NCBI RefSeq assembly: GCF_900091725.1
Contig: NZ_FMBW01000044.1
Span: 434,001-498,000 of the forward strand
Direction: 5' to 3'
Source of the DNA: Streptomyces sp. DvalAA-43
GTDB taxonomy: Bacteria > Actinomycetota > Actinomycetes > Streptomycetales > Streptomycetaceae
DNA: 64,000 bases
Below, one piece after another: positions 23,836 to 30,841 of this stretch; the first letter of the stretch is position 1, and each line of letters begins with the position of its first letter. Below the pieces are notes generated by a model, which was given only the letters and a program-made list of their open reading frames with translations, ran no database searches and was not told the origin of the DNA. The translations under genes and the position numbers were made by a program.

Positions 23836-24247
23836 CGGCAGACGAGCCGGGCGGACGGCCGCGTGGGGATCCTCGGATCTCCCCGAGGAACGTCCGGGCT
23901 CCACAGGGCAGGGTGATGGCTAACGGCCACCCGGGGTGACCCGCGGGACAGTGCCACAGAAAACAGACCGCCGGGGACTTCGGTCCTCGGTAAGGGTGAA
24001 ACGGTGGTGTAAGAGACCACCAGCGCCTGAGGTGACTCAGGCGGCTAGGTAAACCCCACCCGGAGCAAGGTCAAGAGGGGCCGTCGCAAGACGGCCCTGC
24101 GCGAATGATCGAGGGCTGCCCGCCCAAGTTCGCGGGTAGACCGCACGAGACCGGCAGCAATGCCGGTCCTAGATGGATGGCCGTCTCCCCGGCCGCCGCG
24201 AGGCGACCGGGCGACAGAACCCGGCGTATAGCCCGACTCGTCTGCCG
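23836..24247 (+). ncRNA. rnpB: RNase P RNA, bacterial type A
   Basis: The P1 helix is closed by CGGCAGACGAG (23836-23846) pairing with CTCGTCTGCCG (24237-24247). Conserved region I (GAGGAACGTCCGGGCTCC, near 23885-23902), ACAGTGCCACAGAAAACAG (near 23951), GGTAAGGGTGAAACGG (near 23989) and conserved region V (GACAGAACCCGGC, near 24213) are all present and in order. It is the catalytic RNA that matures tRNA 5' ends. A -10-like TAGCAT lies at 23822-23827, and a terminator follows at 24251. Confidence 0.96.
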
Positions 24248-24250
24248 CTC

Positions 24251-24290
24251 AGGGCCCATGACCTGCGTATTCGCAGATCGCGGGCCCTTT
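24251..24290 (+). terminator. Rho-independent terminator of rnpB
   Basis: AGGGCCC (24251-24257) pairs with GGGCCCT (24282-24288), with an inner CTGCG-tatt-CGCAG hairpin, followed by a short T-run (24288-24290). Confidence 0.8.
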
Positions 24291-24321
24291 CGTATGGATC
24301 GGCCGGCCTTGCCTCACCCCG

Positions 24322-24680
24322 TTGTCGTGCCGGTTCGAACCGGACCTCACGGATGCGAAGGCAGCCGTGTTCCGTGGCTCCGGAGTCGGGCGTTGGCGGG
24401 ACCGGGGAGAGCTCCGGTTCAGCCGCCCGCCTGGGAGGAGCGCGAGGCTGCCGCCGCTGTGTGCGGACAGGTGCGCGACTTCATCAGGATCAGCGAAGGG
24501 CACGCCGCACGGCTCACCCGTGAGCAGAAGGGCCGCTTCGTCGCGATCTGCTGGACCGCTCAGATGTTCAAGCACTTCAAGGAACCGAAGCCCGGGTACG
24601 TCGCCGACTGGGCCGACTTGCCGTCCTGGCGGCAGGAGACGGACTCGGACATCTTCGAGGGCATTGAGCAGACCGTCTGA
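24322..24680 (+). pseudogene. Probably frameshifted small conserved gene
   Basis: The last 85 or so codons (to the stop at 24680) look genuinely coding: WEEREAAAAVCGQVRDF, then IRISEGHAARLTREQKGRF and TAQMFKHFKEPKPGYVADW, with high third-position GC. Upstream of about 24425 that frame looks non-coding, while the frame at 24322 (RFEPDLTDAKAAVFRGSG) looks coding. A 1-nt deletion at about 24400-24425 would join them. Alternatively an intact gene starts at TTG 24393, which has GGAG about 8 nt upstream. The family is not known to me. Confidence 0.45.
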
Positions 24681-24731
24681 GCCGTCCGGCGCCGAGCACG
24701 ACGACGCCTGGTATCCAGGCCGTTCCAGAGC

Positions 24732-24912
24732 GGGCGTGACGCACTGATTCAGTCGGTCGACATCGACTTCGTGACGCTCCTCGTCGACTCCACCCACACC
24801 AAGGTGCAAGCCCTGTACGAGAGGTGGGGGGTACGAGAAGCGGGACGAGGCCAGGCCTTCCGACGACTCTCCCGTGTACGCGGTGATGGTGCGCACGCCG
24901 GTGACCGGCTGA
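24732..24912 (+). pseudogene. GNAT acetyltransferase remnant with +1 frameshift in a G6 run
   Basis: The frame through GTG 24771 reads DALIQSVDIDFVTLL, then VDSTHTKVQALYERWG, a typical GNAT C-terminal half (acetyl-CoA loop and QALYERWGY). After Trp-Gly, six Gs (24826-24831) shift the frame. Dropping one G restores YEKRDEARPSDDSPVYAVMV and a stop at 24912. No N-terminal half or start is present. It is a truncated and frameshifted gene. Confidence 0.7.
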
Positions 24913-25010
24913 CCCGGAAGCGACGGAGCCCCGTCGGCCGGTTCGGTGCCGGGGCGGGCACGTTGTGTTGCGGATTCGGCGCCGGGTTCCGACCAGAATT
25001 CCGGGCGGTC

Positions 25011-25044
25011 CTGACATTTGTATATAGCTTTCTCTATATAGAGA
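25011..25044 (+). promoter_or_regulatory. MarR promoter with overlapping 14-bp palindrome
   Basis: CTGACA (25011-25016), an 18-bp spacer and TATATA (25035-25040) form a promoter in an unusually AT-rich patch. TCTCTATATAGAGA (25031-25044) is a perfect palindrome covering the -10, well placed for autorepression by the MarR protein. Confidence 0.6.
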
Positions 25045-25061
25045 GTGCTATGTATTGAGGT

Positions 25062-25544
25062 ATGGATGAGACTTCTGAGGAGGGTCCCCAGGAGGTGGCG
25101 GCGGCGCTGCACGAGCTGGTCACCGGGATGGTCTGGCAGCTCTCGTCGAGCTGGCAGGGCATGAGTCTGACCACGGCCGCGACGCTCAGCAGGCTGGAGC
25201 GGGAAGGTCCGATCCGGCTGACCGTGCTGGCTGCGGCGGAGGGCCTCGCCCAGCCGTCGATGACCGTGCTGGTGCAGCGGCTGGAAGCCCAGGGCCTGGC
25301 GTCGCGAGTGGCCGACCCCCAGGACGGGCGCGTCCGGCTCGTCGGCATCACGGAGGCCGGGCGTGAGCTGCTGGCCGAGCGTCGCAGGGCGGGGGATGCC
25401 CGGGTGGCCGGACTGCTGGCCGCGTTGCCCGAGCAGGACGTGAGGGCATTGAGCGAGGCCATGCACACGGCCCTGCCCATCGTCCGGCGCGCGCTCCGGG
25501 AAGCCCCGCAGTTGCGCACCACTCGTGGCGGTACGGCTTCCTGA
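25062..25544 (+). CDS. MarR-family transcriptional regulator
   Basis: 160 residues with the MarR winged helix: LTTAATLSRLEREGPIRLTVLAAAEGLAQPSMTVLVQRLEAQGL and the wing DPQDGRVRLVGITEAGRELL. Such proteins are usually repressors released by aromatic or phenolic ligands. It is directly upstream of a P450-ferredoxin-reductase operon on the same strand (173 bp gap), so it is the likely regulator of that operon. The ribosome site is poor (GAGG 1 nt from the ATG). Confidence 0.92.
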   Translation: MDETSEEGPQEVAAALHELVTGMVWQLSSSWQGMSLTTAATLSRLEREGPIRLTVLAAAEGLAQPSMTVLVQRLEAQGLASRVADPQDGRVRLVGITEAGRELLAERRRAGDARVAGLLAALPEQDVRALSEAMHTALPIVRRALREAPQLRTTRGGTAS

Positions 25545-25653
25545 AACCCGGGGATGTGTTCTTGGGCGTCTCGTCCTACAGGCAGGACGACCTGCTCCGC
25601 CGCCTCGTCGCGCCTCACGCGTGCAGGGCCCCGGTCCCGGCGCCTGCTCCCAT

Positions 25654-25687
25654 ATCGGATATCGGATAGATCTATCGGATATCGGAT
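25654..25687. repeat. ATCGGAT heptamer array upstream of the P450 gene
   Basis: Four ATCGGAT heptamers form two tandem pairs (25654-25667 and 25674-25687) flanking AGATCT; the repeat offset of the pairs is 20 bp. The junction GATAGATCTATC (25665-25676) is a perfect 12-bp palindrome. It lies 31 bp before the P450 start. It is likely a regulatory site, or a small tandem duplication. Confidence 0.6.
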
Positions 25688-25717
25688 GGATCGAGTTTCC
25701 GGAGAGGGTGGAGAAGT

Positions 25718-26956
25718 ATGAGCACTACCTCGGCACCCGGCGCTGATGCGCGGTCGGCGGAGCTACCGGACTACCCCATGCCCCGGGCGGCAGGCTGCCC
25801 GTTCGACCCGCCACCGGACTTGTACGCACTTCAGGCCCAGGCTCCGATCAGCCGCGTGCGGCTGTGGGACGGCAGTACCCCGTGGCTGGTCACTCGCTAT
25901 GAGGACATGCGGACGCTGCTGGGCGATCCGCGGATCAGCTCGGACAGTACCCGCCCGCACTACCCCTACCAAGGCCCGGGCCAGAAAGAGCGCCGGACGC
26001 AGTCGCGGGCCTTCATCGCGATGGACGATCCGGAGCACGCCCGGCTGCGCCGGATGGTCACCGCGTCCTTCTCCATCAAGCGCGTGGAGGCGCTGCGGCC
26101 GGCGATCCAGAAGATCGTCGACGGCCTGATCGACGCCATGCTCGCCGGACCGAAGCCGGTGAACCTCGTCCAGGCGTTCGCGTTGCCTGTGCCCTCGCTG
26201 GTGATCTGCGAGCTGCTGGGTGTCCCGTATGCCGACCACGGCTTCTTCCAGGCCAACAGCAGGATGCTGATCAAGCGCGACACCACACCCGAGCAGGCGC
26301 GGGCCGCCACCCAGCGGCTGGTCGACTACCTGGACGGGATAATCGGCGACAAGCTCGCCCACCCGGCAGACGACCTGCTCTCCACGCTGGCCGAACGGGT
26401 CCGCGCCGGTGAACTCTCCCGGCGTGAAGCGGTCGACACGGGGATGCTGCTGCTGATCGCCGGGCACGAGACGACGGCGAACATGATCGCGCTGGGCACC
26501 CTGGCCCTGTTGCAGCACCCCGACCAGCTGGCCCAGTTGCGCGACAGCGGCGATCCGCGGCTCGTGGCCTCGGCGGTCGAGGAACTCCTGCGCCACCTGA
26601 CGATCGTGCACAGCGGACGGCGCCGCGTGGCCCTGGAGGACATCGAGATCGGCGGCCGGACCATCCGCACCGGCGACGGCGTCATCCTCGCCAACGACAT
26701 CGGCAACCGCGATCCCGCCGGCTTCCCCGACCCCGACCGGCTCGACATCGCCCGCAACCCCCGCCATCACGTGGCCTTCGGCTTCGGCGTCCACCAGTGC
26801 CTGGGCCAGCCGCTGGCCAGGGTCGAACTGCAGGTCGTCTACAGCACCCTGTACCGCCGCATCCCGGCCCTGCAACTGGCGGTGGACCTCGACGAGATCC
26901 CGTTCAAACACGACGGGCTCGTCTACGGCGTCTACGAACTGCCCGTGACCTGGTGA
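25718..26956 (+). CDS. Cytochrome P450, CYP105-like
   Basis: 412 residues. The oxygen-binding I-helix motif is AGHETTA (248-254), the ExxR motif is EELLR, and the heme loop is FGFGVHQCLGQPLAR with Cys361 as thiolate ligand. The N-terminal AAGCPFDPPPDLYALQAQAPISRVRLWDG-type start and overall pattern fit class I bacterial CYP105 enzymes, which hydroxylate varied hydrophobic compounds. GGAGAGGGTGGAG precedes the ATG. A ferredoxin and a reductase follow in the operon, giving a complete electron chain. The substrate is unknown. Confidence 0.94.
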   Translation: MSTTSAPGADARSAELPDYPMPRAAGCPFDPPPDLYALQAQAPISRVRLWDGSTPWLVTRYEDMRTLLGDPRISSDSTRPHYPYQGPGQKERRTQSRAFIAMDDPEHARLRRMVTASFSIKRVEALRPAIQKIVDGLIDAMLAGPKPVNLVQAFALPVPSLVICELLGVPYADHGFFQANSRMLIKRDTTPEQARAATQRLVDYLDGIIGDKLAHPADDLLSTLAERVRAGELSRREAVDTGMLLLIAGHETTANMIALGTLALLQHPDQLAQLRDSGDPRLVASAVEELLRHLTIVHSGRRRVALEDIEIGGRTIRTGDGVILANDIGNRDPAGFPDPDRLDIARNPRHHVAFGFGVHQCLGQPLARVELQVVYSTLYRRIPALQLAVDLDEIPFKHDGLVYGVYELPVTW

Positions 26957-26991
26957 AAGCGGCCAAGTGCCGCCCAGGGAAGGAGGATCCG

Positions 26992-27201
26992 ATGAAGGTG
27001 ACCGTCGACCAGAACAAGTGCGTGGCCTCCGGCCAGTGCGTGCTGAGCGCGCCCGACGTGTTCGACCAGCGCGAGGAGGACGGCATCGTCGTCCTGCTCA
27101 CCGAGCATCCGCCCGAGCAACTGGCCGACGACGTCCGCCAGGCCGCCGTCCTCTGTCCGGCCCAGGTGATCTGGGTGGAAGAACAGGAGCAGGAGGAATG
27201 A
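26992..27201 (+). CDS. [3Fe-4S] ferredoxin partner of the P450
   Basis: 69 residues, acidic. The cluster ligands are Cys10, Cys16 and Cys55 (CVASGQC ... LCPAQ); a residue other than Cys at the second position of the usual CxxCxxC marks a [3Fe-4S] type, as in Streptomyces SuaB/SubB ferredoxins. GGAAGGAGG precedes the ATG. Its stop overlaps the reductase start (ATGA). Confidence 0.93.
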   Translation: MKVTVDQNKCVASGQCVLSAPDVFDQREEDGIVVLLTEHPPEQLADDVRQAAVLCPAQVIWVEEQEQEE

Positions 27202-28406
27202 AGCGGATCGTCGTCGTGGGAGCCTCGGCCGCGGGCCTGACCGCGGCCGAGACCCTCCGCCGCCGGGGCTGGGGCGGCCACCTCACCCTGATCGGCGAGG
27301 AGTCCCCTCCGCCGTACGACCGGCCACCGCTGTCCAAGCAGATCCTCACCGGCGCCTGGGAACCCGAACAGACCACCCTGCGCTCCCCGCAGGACCTGGC
27401 GGGGCTGGAGGCCGACCTGCGGCTCGGAGAGCGCGCCACCGCCCTCGACACGGAGGGCCGCCAGGTACGCCTGGACAACCGCGAGACCATCGGCTTCGAC
27501 GGACTCGTCATCGCCACCGGCGTAACCCCCCGGCGCCTGCCCGACAGCGATCTGGCCGGGGTCCACGTCCTGCGCACACTCGACGACGCCCTCGGCCTGC
27601 GTGCCGCCCTGCTCACCGGGCCCCGGGTGGTCGTGGTCGGCGCCGGATTCCTCGGCACCGAAGTCGCCGCGGCAGCCCGGACCATGAACCTGGAGGTGAC
27701 CCTGGTCGAGCCGGAGCCCGTCCCGGTGCGCCGACCGTTCGGAGACCGCATCGGCACGCTCGTCGCCGACCTGCACCGCGACCACGGCACGCACCTGCGC
27801 TGCGGCGTGCCCGTCACCCGGCTGCGCGGCGCAGACGGCCGCGTCACCGGAGTGGAACTCGGCGACGGCACCACGCTGCCGGCCGACGTCGTCGTCCTGG
27901 CCCTCGGTTCCACGCCCGCGACCGGCTGGCTGACCGGTTCGGGCCTGCGCCTGGGAGATGGCGTGGTGTGCGACGCATCGTGCCAGGCCGCACCCGGCAT
28001 CTACGCCGCCGGCGACATCGCCTCCTGGTACAACCCGCACTTCGGCACCCGCATGCGACTGGAACACCGGATGAACGCCACCGAACAGGCCCTGGCCGCA
28101 GCCGGCAACCTGCTCGGCGACACCGAACCATTCGCTCCCGTGCCCTACTTCTGGACGGACCAGTACGACACCAGGATCCAGGCGTACGGCATCTTCCCAC
28201 CCGACGCGGACATGCGGATCCTCCACGGCAACCCGGCCGACGGACGCTTCGCCGCCGCCTACGGCCACCACGGGAAGGTGGTCGGCGTACTCGGCTGGAA
28301 CACCCCCCGCCAAGTACGCACGCTGCGCCGCCTGGTCGCCGAACACGCGTCGTGGACAGCCATCACGGACACACCCGCGCCCCGACCGGCGACCGTGAAC
28401 AACTAG
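27198..28406 (+). CDS. Ferredoxin reductase, FAD/NAD(P)H-dependent
   Basis: 402 residues, the putidaredoxin/rhodocoxin-reductase type. The FAD dinucleotide motif is VVVGASAAGLTAAETL, the NAD(P) motif VVVVGAGFLGTEVAAAA, with ATGVTPRR between and IYAAGDIASWYN binding FAD. The C-terminal dimerisation/ferredoxin-contact domain is complete. It would pass electrons from NAD(P)H to the adjacent ferredoxin. The ATG overlaps the ferredoxin stop. A hairpin terminator begins at its stop codon. Confidence 0.93.
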   Translation: MKRIVVVGASAAGLTAAETLRRRGWGGHLTLIGEESPPPYDRPPLSKQILTGAWEPEQTTLRSPQDLAGLEADLRLGERATALDTEGRQVRLDNRETIGFDGLVIATGVTPRRLPDSDLAGVHVLRTLDDALGLRAALLTGPRVVVVGAGFLGTEVAAAARTMNLEVTLVEPEPVPVRRPFGDRIGTLVADLHRDHGTHLRCGVPVTRLRGADGRVTGVELGDGTTLPADVVVLALGSTPATGWLTGSGLRLGDGVVCDASCQAAPGIYAAGDIASWYNPHFGTRMRLEHRMNATEQALAAAGNLLGDTEPFAPVPYFWTDQYDTRIQAYGIFPPDADMRILHGNPADGRFAAAYGHHGKVVGVLGWNTPRQVRTLRRLVAEHASWTAITDTPAPRPATVNN

Positions 28407-28430
28407 GGCCCTTCCAGGGGCCCTTCGTTT
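28405..28430 (+). terminator. Terminator of the P450 operon
   Basis: AGGGCCC (28405-28411) and GGGCCCT (28418-28424) pair around a 6-nt loop, followed by TCGTTT. The stem starts within the reductase stop codon. Confidence 0.7.
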
Positions 28431-28607
28431 GGATCATGCCGGGCTCGCGTGCCCCTCCGGCAGGCGAAGTCGCGGGGGCGTTCCGGGCAGAGCGTCTCCG
28501 TACGCGCAAAGTCCCTCGTGAACAGGTGGAACGCGGCCGTGCCCGGATGCCCCAGGGCTACGGTGCGGAGCGTCGCACCGAGAAGAAGACCGTGAAGGGC
28601 TGATGCC

Positions 28608-28964
28608 ATGAGGACGCGCACCTTGAGATTCGGCCTGTACGCCGACGAGCAGGGGCTGGCGTGGGCCAGGCGGCTCGTCGAGGAGGCCGTGGGGTGCCGC
28701 AGCGCCCGGATCGTCAGGGAGACCGTCGGGCACACGGTCTTCGGGGGTGGGATGACGACCGCCTACGCATATGACTTCCTGGTGGAACAGTGGGCCTGGG
28801 AGCATCCCGGGGAGAGCAGCGGTGCACGGGAACCGGTCGAGCTTTGCGTTCGGCTGGAGTGCTCCTTGAAGACATGGCGGGCGATCCGCAAGGCCGTGAT
28901 CAGGGATCTGTGTCCGGAGGGCATGGCGCCTCATCTCTGCCGTGTTCCATGGACCGTTACCTGA
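28608..28964 (+). CDS. Hypothetical protein
   Basis: 118 residues, no signal peptide or membrane segment. The sequence begins MRTRTLRFGLYADEQGLAWARRLVEEAVGC and has mixed alpha/beta character with several Cys (RLECSLKTW, RDLCPEG, HLCRVPW). GAAGGG lies about 10 nt upstream. It is 200 bp past the P450 operon terminator. I do not recognise a family; codon use is somewhat less GC-biased than neighbours, in keeping with an accessory region. Confidence 0.5.
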   Translation: MRTRTLRFGLYADEQGLAWARRLVEEAVGCRSARIVRETVGHTVFGGGMTTAYAYDFLVEQWAWEHPGESSGAREPVELCVRLECSLKTWRAIRKAVIRDLCPEGMAPHLCRVPWTVT

Positions 28965-29112
28965 CCGCTGGCCCTCCACGGGACGTCCGCTCCTCGATCC
29001 GGAGATGCACGATGACGTGTACGTGTATATGTGCGTGTGCGCGGACGATCCCGATCCGGTCGAAGCCGTCCGTCCTGTTCCCCACGTCGCAGCGAGTCCG
29101 GGACCGGGCGGC

Positions 29113-29640
29113 TCAGCCGAGGTCGTCACCCGGCGTGGAGTTGCGGGCCATGCGTACGTTGGGCAGCCGTCCTCGCCACATCTCCCGTTCACCTGTGGCC
29201 TTGAATCCGTGGCGCTCGTAGAAGCGGACCGCGCGCTCGTTGTACTCGGTGACCCACAGGCGCATGGGTGCGCTTCCTGCCCAGGCCAGGAATTCGCTCA
29301 TCATCCGCCCCCCGACCCCTTCGCCCTGTGCCTCGTTCAGCAGATACATCGGCCCGAGCGTGACCACGTCGTCCCGGCGGCCGCAGAGGAAGCCGACGAT
29401 CTCCGTTCCGGTGCGGACGACTCGGCAGAACAGCAGGTCCGGCTGTTGTTCCGCTGCCGCTATGAACTCCCGCCACCGAGCGATCCCTTCCGCGGCGGTG
29501 GCGGAGCCCCGGTGTTCGCGTATCCATCTCTCGTCTATCCCCGCCTCCTCGTTGGGGTACGTCTGCAGCCAGGCCCTCAACTGCACGGACCCCAGGGACT
29601 CGGCGTCCTCGGCGCGGGGGGCTTCGATCACATGGGTCAT
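29113..29640 (-). CDS. GNAT family N-acetyltransferase
   Basis: 175 residues. The acetyl-CoA loop is NEAQGEGVGGRMMSEFL (a variant of R/QxxGxG/A), followed by LWVTEYNERAVRFYERHGFKATGE, the classic C-terminal GNAT motif B. The substrate is unknown. It is monocistronic in appearance, convergent with the hypothetical gene upstream in coordinates. Confidence 0.9.
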   Translation of the reverse strand: MTHVIEAPRAEDAESLGSVQLRAWLQTYPNEEAGIDERWIREHRGSATAAEGIARWREFIAAAEQQPDLLFCRVVRTGTEIVGFLCGRRDDVVTLGPMYLLNEAQGEGVGGRMMSEFLAWAGSAPMRLWVTEYNERAVRFYERHGFKATGEREMWRGRLPNVRMARNSTPGDDLG

Positions 29641-29754
29641 GGCGGCCTTCCTCGACGATGCCCGGGAGCATCTCGCACGGCTCGGACGAGTGGTGTGGTC
29701 GGCCGTACTGCCCCTCGCAGGGCCGCCGGGCCGGGTGACGGTCGGCGGCTGCCG

Positions 29755-30783
29755 CTACCGCTCTGGTGTGCTGCCGCGTACGACCGGCTCCGCGGGAAGC
29801 AGCAGGCCGCTCGCCGGGACGGCGGCGGGGTCCTCGACGGCGGTGATCAGCCGGTCGACGAGGGTGTGGGCGATGGCGGCCAGGGGCAGGCGGGCGCTGG
29901 TGAGGGTGGGCTGGAGCAGCCCGCAGAGCGGGATGTCGTTGAAGCCGGTGACGGCGACGTCGTCGCCGACGGCGAGGCCCGCGGCGCGGACGGCCTGGTA
30001 GGCGGTCACGGCGAGCCAGTCGGTCGCGCAGACCAGGGCGGTCGGGCGGTCGGGGCCGGTGAGCAGGCGCTGCACGGCATGGGAGAGTGCGGCAGGGTCG
30101 TCGTCGGGGACACCGACCTCGAAGGCGCCGTCGGGGGCGGCGGCCGCGGCTTGCAGGAAGCCGGCCCTGCGGTCGGCGAGCCAGGGCAGGGACGCGGCGG
30201 AGTTGAGGTAGCAGATCCGGCGGTGGCCCTGGTCGAGCAGGAGTCCGGTCAGGGCGGCGGTGGCGGCTGTGGAGTCGATGTCCACCCAGTTCTGCGGGCG
30301 GCCGGGTGCGGTACGGCCGAAGGCGGCGAACGGGAAACCGGCCTCGGCGAGCACATCGACGCGGGGGTCGTCGTGGACGACGTCGGAGAGGACGAACCCG
30401 TCGACCTGGCGGGCCGCGATCAGGCCGTTGAACGACCTGGCGACTGCTCCGGCGCCCTGCTGGGGGTCGGAGCGGAACACCAGGATGCGGTGGCCCACGG
30501 CGTCGGCGGCGGTCACCAGCGCCTGGAGGAAGCCGCCCATCAGGGGGTTGGGGTCGGCGGGGTTGTCGGCGGGGGCGGGGTAGCCGATGACCTTGCGGGT
30601 TCCGGTGCGCAGACTGCGGGCGGACTGGTCGGGCTGGTACCCGAGCTCGTCGATGGCGGCGGTGACCCGGGCGAGGGTGGTGGCGCGCAGCCGGTGGGGT
30701 GCGTTGAGGGCGTTCGAGACGGTCTGGCGGGAGACTCCGGCCGCGTGTGCGACATCTTCGATGGTCACCTGGCGAGCGGTCAT
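29755..30783 (-). CDS. LacI-family repressor of the alpha-galactoside operon
   Basis: 342 residues. The HTH is TIEDVAHAAGVSRQTVSNAL with hinge LRATTLARVTAAIDELGYQPDQSARSL, then a periplasmic-binding-like sugar domain. It is the last gene of a minus-strand cluster of uptake and hydrolysis genes, 58 bp after the GH36 gene. A LacI-type near-palindrome lies upstream of the first gene (36999-37012), so it is the probable repressor, released by a galactoside or galactose. Confidence 0.93.
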   Translation of the reverse strand: MTARQVTIEDVAHAAGVSRQTVSNALNAPHRLRATTLARVTAAIDELGYQPDQSARSLRTGTRKVIGYPAPADNPADPNPLMGGFLQALVTAADAVGHRILVFRSDPQQGAGAVARSFNGLIAARQVDGFVLSDVVHDDPRVDVLAEAGFPFAAFGRTAPGRPQNWVDIDSTAATAALTGLLLDQGHRRICYLNSAASLPWLADRRAGFLQAAAAAPDGAFEVGVPDDDPAALSHAVQRLLTGPDRPTALVCATDWLAVTAYQAVRAAGLAVGDDVAVTGFNDIPLCGLLQPTLTSARLPLAAIAHTLVDRLITAVEDPAAVPASGLLLPAEPVVRGSTPER

Positions 30784-30841
30784 CGTTCCTCTGTGGTCGG
30801 CGGGCTGGGGACGGCCGGTGGCCGCCCCCGGCCCCCGGTCG

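Noticed and set aside
24105..24291. Open frames inside rnpB
   Set aside because: The region folds as type A RNase P RNA with all conserved blocks; open frames there are accidental.
24330..24343. CCGGTTCGAACCGG, resembling a tRNA T-arm
   Set aside because: It is a self-complementary 14-mer with no acceptor, D or anticodon arms nearby, so no tRNA cloverleaf can be drawn.
25654..25687. Short regular repeats as a possible CRISPR-like array
   Set aside because: Units are 7 bp and contiguous, with no spacers and no cas genes.
28434..28603. Short open frame after the P450 operon terminator
   Set aside because: It continues a frame antisense-like to the reductase without its own ribosome site, and third-position bias is weak.
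24247..29640. Possible integrated mobile element next to rnpB
   Set aside because: Pseudogenes and an accessory operon are present, but no integrase, transposase, flanking direct repeat or attachment-site duplication could be found.
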